Shown here: piece after piece, positions 8,899 through 17,870 of the stretch
How positions within the stretch are numbered: position 1 is the first letter of the stretch
Layout: each line of letters starts with the position of its first letter
Source of the DNA: Desulfallas sp. Bu1-1
GTDB lineage: Bacteria > Bacillota > Desulfotomaculia > Desulfotomaculales > Desulfallaceae
DNA length: 64,000 nt
Reading direction: 5' to 3'
Assembly: GCF_015594625.1 (NCBI RefSeq)
Contig: NZ_JADNRQ010000013.1
Location: 16,143 to 80,142, forward strand
Position numbers and translations under genes: made by a program
Notes under the pieces: model-generated
What the model was told of the DNA's origin: nothing
What the model saw: only the letters and a program-made list of their open reading frames with translations
Databases searched by the model: none

Positions 8899-9603
8899 TC
8901 ACATCAAGCCTTTGGCCTTGAAGCTGGTAAACTTATTATCCCCAATAACCAAATGATCTAAGATGCTGATGCCGATAATATTTCCCGCGTCAACTAGGCG
9001 CCTGGTCACCTCGATGTCCTGCTGGCTCGGCGTGGGGTCCCCGCTGGGGTGATTGTGCACCAGGATCACCGCAGCCGCGCTGCGCCTGATGGCCGCCTTG
9101 AACAGTTCCCGGGGATGGATGGCCGAAGAGTTTAACGTGCCAATGGAGATTGTTTCACGGGCCAGCACCTGATTCTTGGTATTTAGCAGCAGGGCGCAAA
9201 AATGCTCCCGGTCCAGGTGGCGCATTTCCTCCATTACCAGTGCCGCCGCGTTTTCCGGCGATCTGATGGAGGGCCTGTCCCAGGCGGAGGCCACGGCCAC
9301 ACGGCGGCCCAGCTCCAGGGCGGCCATAATTTGCGCCGCTTTTGCCGGCCCAATGCCCTTAAACGAGTTTAATTCTTCCGTTGAAACATCAAGCAATTGT
9401 TTCAGCCCGCCGAAGTGCCCCAACAGCGCCGCCGCCAGGTCCATGGCGCTGGCCCGGGCGCTGCCCGTCCGCAACATGATCGCCAGCAACTCAATATCCG
9501 ATAAATGTTGCGGTCCTTCTTTCAACAGCCTTTCCCGGGGCCGCAGTTCCACGGGCATGTCCTTGATCAGAACACGGTATTCCGGCGATCCCAACTGAAT
9601 CAT
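8899..9603 (-). CDS. radC: RadC family JAMM-domain protein
   Basis: RadC-family proteins combine a helix-hairpin-helix N-terminus with an MPN/JAMM metalloprotease-like domain. Their exact role is unsettled and the old DNA-repair assignment is doubtful. The 234-residue sequence has an HhH region ([20 protein letters not shown]) and the intact metal-binding motif [14 protein letters not shown] near residue 180. Its ATG overlaps the maf stop codon (TAATG), implying translational coupling. It is the usual neighbour of maf and mreB in Firmicutes. Confidence 0.95.
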   Translation of the reverse strand: MIQLGSPEYRVLIKDMPVELRPRERLLKEGPQHLSDIELLAIMLRTGSARASAMDLAAALLGHFGGLKQLLDVSTEELNSFKGIGPAKAAQIMAALELGRRVAVASAWDRPSIRSPENAAALVMEEMRHLDREHFCALLLNTKNQVLARETISIGTLNSSAIHPRELFKAAIRRSAAAVILVHNHPSGDPTPSQQDIEVTRRLVDAGNIIGISILDHLVIGDNKFTSFKAKGLM

Positions 9604-10190
9604 TACCCCCAGTATTCAGTCACGTCAATTCCCAGTTCTTTTAACATTTGCACCAGTTTAAACACCGGCAAGCCCACCACGTTAAAATAGCAACCTCTGA
9701 TACCGGAGATAAACACCGAAGCCAACCCCTGGATGCCGTAAGCACCGGCCTTATCCATGGGTTCCCCCGTCCGGACGTAACGTTCCAGCTCCGCGCGGCC
9801 GACCGGGCGCATTTCCACCCCGGTGCGCTCGTAATCGGTAAGCATTCGGCCGCCCGGCAGTTTCAGCACCGTCAGGCCCGTGTAAACCTCGTGGGTGGCG
9901 CCCTGCAGGCGCTCCAGCATGTCCAGGGCCTCCGCCCGGTTTTCCGGCTTGCCCAGCACCGTGTCACCCAGCGCCACCACGGTGTCGGCGGCAATTACCA
10001 CGCCGTTTGCCAGTTGTTCCGCCGCGGCCGTAGCCTTGCGCCGGGATAACGCCATAACCTGCTCCGCCGGAGACAGCCCCGGGGGAAGGCTCTCATCCAC
10101 TTCCATAGCCAGTACTGTATGCGGCAGGCGAATCTGGTTCAACAATTCCCGCCGTCGCGGGGACGACGAAGCCAGGTAAATATTCGGCAA
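9603..10190 (-). CDS. maf: Maf family nucleoside triphosphate pyrophosphatase
   Basis: Maf proteins hydrolyse non-canonical or modified nucleoside triphosphates (dTTP/UTP pyrophosphatase subfamily) and are linked to septum control. The N-terminus IYLASSSPRRRELL is the hallmark P-loop-like motif. VVIAADTVVALGDTVLGKP and AGAYGIQGLASVFISGIRGCYFNVVGLP are conserved further on. The start is the TTG at 10190 behind GGGGGAAG, giving 195 residues. The longer frame to 10241 runs into a palindromic repeat that forms the upstream sequence. Confidence 0.93.
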   Translation of the reverse strand: MPNIYLASSSPRRRELLNQIRLPHTVLAMEVDESLPPGLSPAEQVMALSRRKATAAAEQLANGVVIAADTVVALGDTVLGKPENRAEALDMLERLQGATHEVYTGLTVLKLPGGRMLTDYERTGVEMRPVGRAELERYVRTGEPMDKAGAYGIQGLASVFISGIRGCYFNVVGLPVFKLVQMLKELGIDVTEYWG

Positions 10191-10206
10191 TGATCTTCCC
10201 CCATCT

Positions 10207-10268
10207 TGGTGCCAGGTGTTGAAAGGTTGAAAGATGTACATCTTTCAACCTTTCAACACCTGGCACCA
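10207..10268. repeat. Perfect 62-bp palindrome (repeat type B)
   Basis: The segment is its own exact reverse complement. Each arm reads TGGTGCCAGGTGTTGAAAGG outwards to inwards and meets in AGATGTACATCT. Arm-sized single copies occur at 20548-20574 and 40918-40944. It overlaps the 3' end of the DUF4321 gene and lies just before the maf start, so it is transcribed and could form a very stable hairpin. Confidence 0.9.
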
Positions 10269-10520
10269 TACAAGATAACCCAGGATCAGACCTAGAGCGG
10301 TAACCGGACTCAGAACCAGGGTAAAGCCAAACGTTACTTGCAAAAATTGCAAATCCAGCGTGGCGGGGTGCAAACCGATTTTTCCGGTGGCCGCCAGAAA
10401 CGGCAACGTTTTCGCCAGCGTGGCGGTTAAAGCGCTGCCGGCCAGTCCTCCGGCAACCAGCAGCAATAGTAATATCCAGGGGCTCTTGGCCCCCCGGTAC
10501 GCTTTCGTCACCAAAACCAC
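10245..10520 (-). CDS. DUF4321 family small membrane protein
   Basis: The 91-residue protein has two predicted membrane helices (about 14-35 and 62-85) separated by a short loop (FLAATGKIGLHPATLDLQFLQVTFGF), the pattern of the DUF4321 family commonly found beside maf in Clostridia. No function is known. Its last residues (WCQVLKG) and stop codon are encoded by the perfect palindrome, so the native C-terminus has probably been replaced. The GTG at 10520 is used; a second GTG three codons later is equally likely. Confidence 0.75.
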   Translation of the reverse strand: MVLVTKAYRGAKSPWILLLLLVAGGLAGSALTATLAKTLPFLAATGKIGLHPATLDLQFLQVTFGFTLVLSPVTALGLILGYLVWCQVLKG

Positions 10521-10640
10521 CCCGAAGTTCAGCGCGCGGTTGGCGCGGCCGTAAATATTACAATTCTAATCTATTGTACCATAACAATCTGTTCATGTCG
10601 GCAAAACAAAACAGGAAACTCCACAAAAATATTGTCAATT

Positions 10641-11102
10641 TCACCGGTTGATTTTAACCACTATTTCCACTTCCACAGCGGCGTTCAGGGGCAGTTCATT
10701 AACCCCCACCGCGGCCCGGGCATGGGTGCCGGCGGGGCCGAAAATCTCGCCCAGCAATTCGGACGCCCCGTTGATCACCGCGGGCTGCCCGGTAAAACCC
10801 GGAGCGCTGTTTACGTATCCCGTAACCTTGACGACCCGCTCAATGCGGTCAAGATCTCCCGCCACTTCGGCGGCCACGGCCAGGCAGTTGAGCGCGCAGA
10901 TGCGGGCCGCGTCATATCCCTCGTCCACGGTCAGTTCACGGCCCACCTTGCCGGCATATCTTAATTGACCGTTCACAAAGGGCAACTGACCGGACACGTA
11001 AATCCAGCCATCAACCAGCACCCCGGGAACGTAGGCCGCTACCGGCTTGGGCGCCGGGGGCAGTTCGAGCCCGAGGGCGGCGAGTTTTTCCGCAGGTTTC
11101 AT
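10641..11102 (-). CDS. RidA/YjgF family protein
   Basis: RidA-family proteins deaminate reactive enamine/imine intermediates; several subfamilies have other or unknown roles. The 153-residue sequence belongs to the longer subfamily. It has VDGWIYVSGQLPFVNGQL near the N-terminus, a central ARICALNCLAVAAEVAGDL helix and AARAAVGVNELPLNAAVEVEIVVKI at the end. The Arg that contacts carboxylate substrate in canonical RidA appears present (HARAAVG). The ATG at 11102 is preferred because GGAAGG lies nine bases upstream, whereas the first ATG directly touches that motif. Confidence 0.85.
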   Translation of the reverse strand: MKPAEKLAALGLELPPAPKPVAAYVPGVLVDGWIYVSGQLPFVNGQLRYAGKVGRELTVDEGYDAARICALNCLAVAAEVAGDLDRIERVVKVTGYVNSAPGFTGQPAVINGASELLGEIFGPAGTHARAAVGVNELPLNAAVEVEIVVKINR

Positions 11103-11112
11103 CTTGATCATC

Positions 11113-11196
11113 CTTCCAGTGCTTCACTCACTCCAGAAAACCACCGGGTCGCCTTGCCACTCGTTGTGATTGGGCGTTCCGGCGGTTTCCTCCACT
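11113..11196. repeat. Partial/junction copy of the 250-bp repeat family
   Basis: CCAGTGCTTCACTCACTCCA, ACCACCGGGTCGCC, a linker ACTCGTTGTGATTGGGCG, then TTCCGGCGG match the second half of one element fused to the first bases of another. The same junction, inverted, occurs at about 42388-42460. It reaches the stop codon of the antiporter gene. Confidence 0.7.
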
Positions 11197-12199
11197 ACAC
11201 CAGCCCGAATAATATGGCGAGCACGTACCCGCCGTAAAATGCTCCTCCAGTGAAAACGATAACCCGGCTGTCCAGAAAACCGCGGTACCGGATCAACAAG
11301 TAAATCACCAGAGCGGACAGCAGGGCCAGCATGGCGCTCAGCAAGGCCACGGGGTCAAGCCGCCAGGGGGTTAAGGCGATGCCCACGGCCGGGATCACCG
11401 AGCTCTGAAATACCATTGCGCCGGTAATGTTGCCCAGGGCCAGGGTGTCCTTGCGGTGGGACAACCAGATTACACTGTTGATTTTTTCCGGCAACTCCGT
11501 GGCCACCGGCGCGATCAACAGCGCAATTACCAGCGGTGAGGCTCCCAAGCTGGCGGACAGGTGAGCAATACCGTCGACAAAAAACTTGGCCCCCACCACT
11601 ATCCCGATAAACGCCAGGACCACCTGCGACAACACCCTGAACAAAGGCGGGTCCCCGTGAGCCCGGGCAAACAGCAGCGGTTCTATTTCGGAACTTGCGC
11701 CCATGTTGGCACCGGAAGTGAAAGTTTTATAAACATAACAAATATAAGCAGCAATCAGTCCCAGAATAATTACCAGTTTTAGTACATGTCCCACGAACGA
11801 AGCTGTGATGGCAATGGTGTACACGATCAGAAAAAACGCCATATCCCTTCTTAATACGTGGGGGTCGGGCTCGATCCGGGGGTAATTGTCGGCCCGGCGG
11901 TTACGAAACATCAACACCGCGCCGCCGCTTAAAAAAATGGCCAGCGTACCCAGCATAAAGGGCGCCCCCAGGATGGCCCCGATACCTATTTCGTGGGCCG
12001 CGTCCCCCACCCCGAACAGAATGGCTATCAGAGGAATAATGGTTTCCGGCAGCGCCGTGCCCACCGCGGCCAGCACGCTGCCCACCGCCCCTTCGGACAG
12101 GTTCATTTTCTTGCCCAGCCATTCCACCCCGTTGGTAAAGAGGCCGGCACTAATGAAAATAATACCAAGGCTGATAATTAAAATGGCAATATCGCGCAA
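11195..12199 (-). CDS. Sodium/calcium exchanger (CaCA) family antiporter
   Basis: An integral membrane cation antiporter of the Ca2+:cation family. The 334-residue protein has about ten membrane segments and both signature alpha-repeats: AAVGTALPETIIPLIAILFG near residue 45 and IAPVATELPEKINSVIW near residue 235, each with the acidic residue needed for ion coordination. Which ions it carries cannot be told. The gene ends at the border of a repeat fragment. It is separated from folC by about 240 bp and may be the first gene of its own transcript. Confidence 0.88.
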   Translation of the reverse strand: MRDIAILIISLGIIFISAGLFTNGVEWLGKKMNLSEGAVGSVLAAVGTALPETIIPLIAILFGVGDAAHEIGIGAILGAPFMLGTLAIFLSGGAVLMFRNRRADNYPRIEPDPHVLRRDMAFFLIVYTIAITASFVGHVLKLVIILGLIAAYICYVYKTFTSGANMGASSEIEPLLFARAHGDPPLFRVLSQVVLAFIGIVVGAKFFVDGIAHLSASLGASPLVIALLIAPVATELPEKINSVIWLSHRKDTLALGNITGAMVFQSSVIPAVGIALTPWRLDPVALLSAMLALLSALVIYLLIRYRGFLDSRVIVFTGGAFYGGYVLAILFGLV

Positions 12200-12443
12200 C
12201 GCCGGTTCTCCCCTTGAACACTTGAAAGTTTTCGTAATATCTACACCCGTTAAAGTCTATCTTAAAAATTTTTCCCCGTCAATAAATTTTCCCAATTTTA
12301 CAGCCGGGGCTAAAGCCCGGATTTGCCCCGGCATTCCGTCAAACCTTGCTACAATAATAAAATATTCCGTGTCAGATAAAATAATATGCGCGGGCACAAC
12401 GGGCCGGTGGCCAACTTCCCCGAATACCACCGGCGGCGGTGGT

Positions 12444-13766
12444 TCACCTGCCGGGCGCGCCGGCGGTTTTCCCGTTCAGCTCCAGTACCACTTCCCGGGC
12501 CTCGGCCACCATGTAGATGGAGCCGGTGACACAAACCAGGTCGCCCGCCCCGGCCAGGGCCATACCGGCCCTTATTGCGTCACCGATATTTTCCACGGTA
12601 TCAACGCGCGGCACATAGCGGCGTGCCTCGCCGGCCAGTTGCATCCAGTCCCCCGCCCGGGGGCTGTTGGGCCTGGTAATAATCACGTGCCGGGCCCGCG
12701 GCACCAGTTCCGCCACCACCTTGGCCCTTTCCTTGTCGCCCAGCATGCCCAGCACCATGATGATCTCCCGGTCCGGGAAATATTGGTCCAATGCCGCGCG
12801 CAGGCTGTGCGCCCCGTCGTAATTATGCGCCGCGTCTATCAACACCGGTGGCTTTTCCCCGATTAATTCCAGGCGTGCGGGCCAGACCGTGGCGGCCAGG
12901 CCCTCCCGCACCGCCCGCTCGTCCAACCGGACCCCCCGCCCGGCCAGCACCTCCAGCGCGGCCAGCGCGGTAGCGGCATTGACAACCTGGTGCGCGCCGA
13001 TCAGGGGAATCCACAGTTTCGGCAGGCGCCATTTTAAACCGTAATAATCGAAATATTGCCCCGCCAGAGAACGGTCGCCGTACACCCAGGACACGTCGCT
13101 GCCCACCCGGACCAGGGAGGACTGTTTTTCCCGGCAGGTCTGCTCAATAATTTGCAGCGCCCGGGGGTCGTCCGCCGCAGTGACCGCCGGAACGCCGGGC
13201 TTGATGATCCCGGCTTTCACCCGGGCGATTTCGGCCACGGTCTTACCCAGGTAATCCATGTGGTCCATGGCCACGTTGGTGATGATGGACAACAGCGGGT
13301 TTACCACGTTGGTGGAGTCGATGGCGCCGCCAAGCCCCACTTCCAAAACCAGGTAATCCACTTTCTCATCCAGAAAGTAGCAAAACGCCATGGCGGTGCT
13401 GACCTCAAACTCGGTAGGGTGTTCAAAACCTTCCCGTACCATGGCCTCCAGGTGCGGGCGCAAACGGGTAATCAGCTCCGCCACCCGTTCCGTCTCGATT
13501 TCCCTGCCGTTGATCCGGTAACGCTCTGTATAAGAATGCAGGTGCGGCGAAGTAAAGGTGCCCACCCGGTACCCCGCGCGCTGCAGTACGGCGGCCAGCA
13601 TGGCCGTGGTGGAACCCTTGCCGTTGGTGCCCCCCACGTGCAGCACTTTGATTCCCAAATGCGGGTCGCCCAGGCGGCGCAGCAGTTCGGTAATCCGCCC
13701 CAGCCCGAAATTCATGCCGAACTTGGTTAAATTCTGCAGGTATTCCATAGCTTCGTGGTATAACAC
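12444..13766 (-). CDS. folC: Bifunctional folylpolyglutamate synthase/dihydrofolate synthase FolC
   Basis: FolC adds glutamate to dihydropteroate and to folates. The Mur-ligase-type signature is clear: VLHVGGTNGKGSTTAMLAAVLQ (P-loop) near residue 40, FTSPHLHSYTERYRING, and ITNVAMDHMDYLGKTVAEIARVKAGI. The start is the GTG at 13766, eight bases after AGAGG, giving 440 residues; longer frames reach 13829. In many Firmicutes folC directly follows valS. Here the two are separated by an oppositely oriented chemoreceptor-feo block. Confidence 0.95.
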   Translation of the reverse strand: MLYHEAMEYLQNLTKFGMNFGLGRITELLRRLGDPHLGIKVLHVGGTNGKGSTTAMLAAVLQRAGYRVGTFTSPHLHSYTERYRINGREIETERVAELITRLRPHLEAMVREGFEHPTEFEVSTAMAFCYFLDEKVDYLVLEVGLGGAIDSTNVVNPLLSIITNVAMDHMDYLGKTVAEIARVKAGIIKPGVPAVTAADDPRALQIIEQTCREKQSSLVRVGSDVSWVYGDRSLAGQYFDYYGLKWRLPKLWIPLIGAHQVVNAATALAALEVLAGRGVRLDERAVREGLAATVWPARLELIGEKPPVLIDAAHNYDGAHSLRAALDQYFPDREIIMVLGMLGDKERAKVVAELVPRARHVIITRPNSPRAGDWMQLAGEARRYVPRVDTVENIGDAIRAGMALAGAGDLVCVTGSIYMVAEAREVVLELNGKTAGAPGR

Positions 13767-13922
13767 TGTGCTCACCTCTCGGGCAAAAATATTCGACGTC
13801 GTTGCCTCTTTTCCTATACCTTGGACCAAGTTGCAGAAAAAAAAGTCATCCAGGCAGGTTATTCAGAATTTTTTGTTGAATATTAATTTTTTAAAAACCC
13901 CTCAAAAAGGAGATAAGTAACA

Positions 13923-15050
13923 ATGAAAACATTACGGGAAAAAATGACCATCCTGGTCCTGTCTTTCGGGTTTGTCGTTCTGGCCGCTTCCTGGGGCGGC
14001 TGGTGGTACGACGGGAAATCGCCCTGGGGGCTTGTCCTGGGGGGCTTAACAGGTCTATTGCTGTCCACGGCCGCGTGTTATGTTCTGTTTACGCCGTTGC
14101 ACCGTAACCTGCTGCACGTGCTTGATACCACGGAAAAGGCCATCCGGGGCGACCTGACGGGTACGATTGAAAACAAAAATTACGGCTGGGGCGAATTTAA
14201 TTTGTTGATCAACAATATCCGTAGAATCCTCAAGGGCGTACACAAGTGGTTCGCCCTGGTAAAAGATACCAGCGTTACGCTGGACAGGGCCGCAGGGCAA
14301 ATCACCGCCGGCACCGGCCAGGTCAGCACGGGCAGCCAGGACCAGGCCGAACAGGTGACTAAGCTGCTGCAGGCCATTGAAATCCTGGCCGGCCAGGCCG
14401 GGGACTGCGCCCGGCAGGCCGGCGAGGCCGACATTTCGGTCAGGAGCGCCGCGGAAACCACCGGCCGGGGCAGCGTATCCGTCCGGAAAGTGGCGGAAAA
14501 TATGAACCTGCTGGAACAAAAATTCGAACAGCTAAAGTCCAGTTCCAACCGCATTGCGCAGTTTCTCGAAGTAATCCAGGACATCGCCGCCCGGACCAAT
14601 TTGCTGGCCCTCAACGCCGCCATCGAGGCCGCCCGGGCGGGTGAGCACGGGCGCGGCTTTGCCGTGGTGGCGGACGAGGTGCGCAGCCTGGCCGCAAACG
14701 CGGAAAAAGCCACCGGGGAGGTTTCCCAAATCGTGAGCGAAATTCTGGCGGCGGTGGAGGACACCGTGCAGGCGGTGCAGACAAGCCTGGCCTGCTCCCG
14801 GGAAGCCGAGCAATTATTCGGGGATATCAATCAAATCCTGAATGAGGCCGGTTCCCTGGCGGGAGAGATCGCCCGGATCGCCAGGGAACAGGCCCAATCC
14901 ACCTCGGACATGCTGAGCGCCGCCCAGTCCATTGCCGCTGTCGCACAGCAGGCGGCGGCCAGCTCCCAGGAAACGGCCGCCGTCGCCCAGGAGCTGACCG
15001 TCACCGCGGACAGCCTGAAAAAAGTCGCCGACATCTGGAAATTCGAATAG
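13923..15050 (+). CDS. Methyl-accepting chemotaxis protein, small sensor form
   Basis: The 375-residue protein has two N-terminal membrane helices (about 9-28 and 35-57) with almost no external loop, a HAMP-like stretch, and a cytoplasmic signalling domain. The hairpin tip [40 protein letters not shown] around residues 220-262 binds CheA/CheW. With no periplasmic ligand domain it probably senses an internal or membrane-related signal. GGAGATAAGTAAC precedes the ATG. It reads divergently from folC. Confidence 0.93.
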   Translation: MKTLREKMTILVLSFGFVVLAASWGGWWYDGKSPWGLVLGGLTGLLLSTAACYVLFTPLHRNLLHVLDTTEKAIRGDLTGTIENKNYGWGEFNLLINNIRRILKGVHKWFALVKDTSVTLDRAAGQITAGTGQVSTGSQDQAEQVTKLLQAIEILAGQAGDCARQAGEADISVRSAAETTGRGSVSVRKVAENMNLLEQKFEQLKSSSNRIAQFLEVIQDIAARTNLLALNAAIEAARAGEHGRGFAVVADEVRSLAANAEKATGEVSQIVSEILAAVEDTVQAVQTSLACSREAEQLFGDINQILNEAGSLAGEIARIAREQAQSTSDMLSAAQSIAAVAQQAAASSQETAAVAQELTVTADSLKKVADIWKFE

Positions 15051-15209
15051 GGGTCAGGCCTGTCGCAACTGTAATAAATGCAAAAATGCATCATTATCCC
15101 CGCACAGAAGGCGTGCTGAACAAACACATCCATAGTATGGCCCAAGCATTGATTAAAATAGCCGGGACGGTTATCAAGTAATTTTTGATACACCCCTGCT
15201 ATTTTGTTA

Positions 15210-15238
15210 TTGACATGCTGCAACACCGAAAATATAAT
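15210..15238 (+). promoter_or_regulatory. Consensus sigma-A promoter of feoAB
   Basis: A perfect TTGACA at 15210-15215 and a perfect TATAAT at 15233-15238 are separated by 17 bases. It is the best vegetative promoter seen in the window and points at feoA, 88 bp downstream. Confidence 0.85.
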
Positions 15239-15243
15239 GAAAT

Positions 15244-15289
15244 TGAGAATCGTTATCATTTAGTCTCCACACAGTGATAACGACATTCA
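15244..15289. promoter_or_regulatory. Two Fur-like iron boxes overlapping the feoAB transcription start
   Basis: TGAGAATCGTTATCA (15244-15258) is a near-perfect Fur-type inverted repeat directly after the -10 box. A second, inverted copy TGATAACGACATTCA lies at 15275-15289. The position over the start site implies repression by an iron-loaded Fur protein; the regulator itself is not in the window. Confidence 0.7.
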
Positions 15290-15325
15290 TTTTCAAATTT
15301 ACATATCCAAACTGGAGGGGCAAAT

Positions 15326-15550
15326 ATGACTTTAGATCGCGTTAAAAAAGGACAGCAAGTAAAAATCATCTCCATTCCCGATGAAATGATCCGGGCGCAG
15401 GCGATCCGGTTCGGCATCGCCGAAGGGTCGGTGGTGCTATGTGAGGAAATCGTGCCCGCCGGTCCCATCGTGGTGCGCAAAAATAAACAGGAAATAGCCA
15501 TCGGCAGGGGGCTGGCCAACAAAATCACCGTGGCATTAAATTTAATTTGA
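15326..15550 (+). CDS. feoA: Ferrous iron transport protein FeoA
   Basis: FeoA is a small cytoplasmic SH3-like partner of the FeoB iron channel. The 74-residue sequence shows the family pattern: KKGQQVKIISIPDEMIRAQAIRFGIAEGSVV, then a beta-rich end with IVVRKNKQEIAIGRGLANKI. CTGGAGGGGC provides the ribosome site. It is 7 bp ahead of feoB. Confidence 0.93.
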   Translation: MTLDRVKKGQQVKIISIPDEMIRAQAIRFGIAEGSVVLCEEIVPAGPIVVRKNKQEIAIGRGLANKITVALNLI

Positions 15551-15557
15551 TAACAAG

Positions 15558-17534
15558 GTGGTGACTGAAATGGCCCATTGCCACAGTGCGGGACTAAAAA
15601 TGGACATCCCGGCGGAAGCCAAAAAAATCGTTCTGGCCGGCAACCCCAACGCCGGGAAATCCGTATTTTTCAATTATTTAACCGGTTTATATGTCGATGT
15701 TTCCAATTACCCCGGCACCACCCTGGAAATTTCCCACGGCAGGCTGGGCAGCGACGTGATCATCGACACGCCGGGGGTGTACGGCATATCTTCCTTTAAT
15801 GACGAGGAGCGCATTGCCAGGGACATTATCCTTTCCGCCGGCGTTGTGCTAAACGTGGTCAACGCCGTGCACCTGGAGCGGGATTTATTCCTGACACAGC
15901 AAATCATCGACACCGGCGTGCCAGTGGTGGTTGCCCTGAACATGATGGACGAGGCGGAAAAACGGGGTATTCGTATTGATGTGGACCTGCTGGGCGACCT
16001 GCTGGGGGTGCCGGTAATTCCCACGGTGGCGGTGCGCAAACAAGGGCTCGACCGGGTCAAAGCGGCGCTGGCGTCGGCCCGGAAGGGCAATATGAACCCG
16101 GAACTACAGCAAAAATTAACCTCATTAATCAACCGGGTGGGCAGCCAGGCGGAAGCCCTGCTGGTCCTGGAGGGCGACCCGGTGATATCGGAACGGCACG
16201 GCCTGGAACCGGGCAAGGACCGGGAAGAAATCTATCTCCAACGCCGGGAAAGGGTCAACGACATAATTAATCACGTGGTTCGGGAAACAAGCGCGGGAGC
16301 GGGCTTCGGCAGTATCCTGGGGCGCTGGATGATCAAGCCCCTGACGGGAATCCCGATTCTGGCCGCGGCCCTGTGGGCCATGTACCAGATCATTGGCGTT
16401 TTTATCGCCGGAACGGTGGTCGGTTTCACGGAAGAAACCGTCATGATCGGCAAATACGAGCCGGCCGTGAGGAGTTTGGTCAGCCAGTTCATCCCGGCAA
16501 ACAGTATTCCGGGAATCATCTTAACCGGGGAATTCGGCCTCCTGACCATGACGATCACCTACGTGCTGGGCCTCCTAATGCCGCTGGTGGCCGGGTTCTA
16601 CTTCTTCCTGTCATTGTTCGAGGATTCGGGTTACCTCCCGCGCATCGCCACGCTGGTGGACCGGGTGCTTACCGGCATCGGTCTCAACGGTCGGGCCATC
16701 ATTCCCCTGATCCTGGGTTTCGGCTGCGTTACCATGGCCAGCATCACCACCCGGCTGTTGAGTTCCGAGCGGGAGAGAAGAATCACCATTTTCCTGCTCG
16801 GCCTGGCCATACCCTGTTCGGCCCAGCTCGGCGTCATCGCAGGCCTGCTGGCCGGGATCGGCCCGCAATTTACCGCGCTGTACGGGCTGGTCATCCTGGC
16901 CGTTTTGATTATCGCGGGTACGCTGCTCAATTCCATGCTGCCCGGCAAATCGGCGGAATTGCTGATTGACCTGCCGCCGCTACGCCTGCCCAGGGTGGAC
17001 AACGTAATCAGGAAAACCGCGTCCAAGTCTTACATGTTCCTTAAAGAAGCAACACCGCTGTTTGCCCTGGGGGCGCTCATCATCAGCGTTTTCCAGATCA
17101 CCGGCGTCCTGGCCTTTCTCCAAAAATTGCTGGCGCCGGTTACCGTGGGCTGGCTGAAGCTGCCGCCGGAAACCGCCACCGCCTTCATCATGGGCATCGT
17201 GCGCCGCGATTTCAGCGCGGCCGGTTTGACCGGTATGGCGCTCACCCCGGCGGCAACCCTGGTGGCCTTGATCACCATTACCCTGTTCGTACCCTGCATT
17301 GCTTCCATCCTGGTTATCTTTAAAGAGCGGGGACGCCGGGAAGCCGCCGTCATGTGGGCGGGAACCTGGGTGATCGCCTTTACCGCCGGCGGGTTGGTGG
17401 CTCAACTACTGCACGCATTCGGAAACAACGGCAACCCGCGGGGCATTGCCCTCGCCTCCGCCGCCTTCGCCGCGCTGGTTACGCTGGCACTGTTGGCCCA
17501 CAGGCGCCTGAAAGCGGCTACCACGAGAACGTAA
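15558..17534 (+). CDS. feoB: Ferrous iron transporter FeoB
   Basis: FeoB imports Fe2+ using an N-terminal GTP-binding domain fused to a membrane channel. Residues about 20-190 hold the G motifs GNPNAGKS (G1), DTPGVYG (G3) and NMMDEAEKR (G4). The C-terminal half has about eight to ten membrane segments with the two Gate motifs. PCSAQLGVIAGLLAGIG and ITLFVPCIASILVIFKERG carry conserved Cys/Pro residues. At 658 residues it is complete though slightly short, and the cytoplasmic insert is reduced. It is cotranscribed with feoA under the Fur-like boxes. Confidence 0.95.
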   Translation: MVTEMAHCHSAGLKMDIPAEAKKIVLAGNPNAGKSVFFNYLTGLYVDVSNYPGTTLEISHGRLGSDVIIDTPGVYGISSFNDEERIARDIILSAGVVLNVVNAVHLERDLFLTQQIIDTGVPVVVALNMMDEAEKRGIRIDVDLLGDLLGVPVIPTVAVRKQGLDRVKAALASARKGNMNPELQQKLTSLINRVGSQAEALLVLEGDPVISERHGLEPGKDREEIYLQRRERVNDIINHVVRETSAGAGFGSILGRWMIKPLTGIPILAAALWAMYQIIGVFIAGTVVGFTEETVMIGKYEPAVRSLVSQFIPANSIPGIILTGEFGLLTMTITYVLGLLMPLVAGFYFFLSLFEDSGYLPRIATLVDRVLTGIGLNGRAIIPLILGFGCVTMASITTRLLSSERERRITIFLLGLAIPCSAQLGVIAGLLAGIGPQFTALYGLVILAVLIIAGTLLNSMLPGKSAELLIDLPPLRLPRVDNVIRKTASKSYMFLKEATPLFALGALIISVFQITGVLAFLQKLLAPVTVGWLKLPPETATAFIMGIVRRDFSAAGLTGMALTPAATLVALITITLFVPCIASILVIFKERGRREAAVMWAGTWVIAFTAGGLVAQLLHAFGNNGNPRGIALASAAFAALVTLALLAHRRLKAATTRT

Positions 17535-17562
17535 GCATCCAAAAAGCAAGGAGGGCTACAAG

Positions 17563-17721
17563 TTGGAAAAACATCAAACACCCCATACCTGCACCCGCTG
17601 CGGGAACCGTTTTGACCTTGGAAAAACCTGGCGCTGCCCGCGCTGCTTCAAATCCGTAATTACTACCGGCAGCTGCGGAGGGGCATGCGGGAAATGCAAA
17701 TCCGGAAGCTGCCAAAAATAA
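17563..17721 (+). CDS. Cys-rich mini-protein encoded after feoB
   Basis: A 52-residue reading frame starts at a TTG eight bases after AAGGAGG, 28 bp behind feoB. It has eight cysteines: C10xxC13 and C25xxC28, a zinc-ribbon-like pair, and C38, C42, C45, C50 in CGGACGKCKSGSC. The last cluster resembles the tail of FeoB-associated Cys-rich proteins, but there is no membrane helix. It probably binds a metal and works with FeoAB, possibly in iron delivery or sensing; this is inference from position and composition. Confidence 0.7.
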   Translation: MEKHQTPHTCTRCGNRFDLGKTWRCPRCFKSVITTGSCGGACGKCKSGSCQK

Positions 17722-17785
17722 GATCAAATCCACACTTTCACCCGGTGCTTGTTCAGAAATATTTTCCTTGGGCCGGGGGATTAAC

Positions 17786-17860
17786 GGCAAAAAAAGCAGC
17801 CCCGGAGGAATCGCCGCAATAATAATTAACCTGGTTACGGCGATTATCCCTCCGGTGGCG
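17786..17860. terminator. Hairpin between the feo block and valS
   Basis: CCGGAGG-AATCGCCG at about 17791 pairs with CGGCGATTATCCCTCCGG ending near 17854. It sits between two converging gene ends, so a bidirectional terminator is likely, though no strong T run follows on either side. Confidence 0.45.
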
Positions 17861-17870
17861 GGCGAAATAA

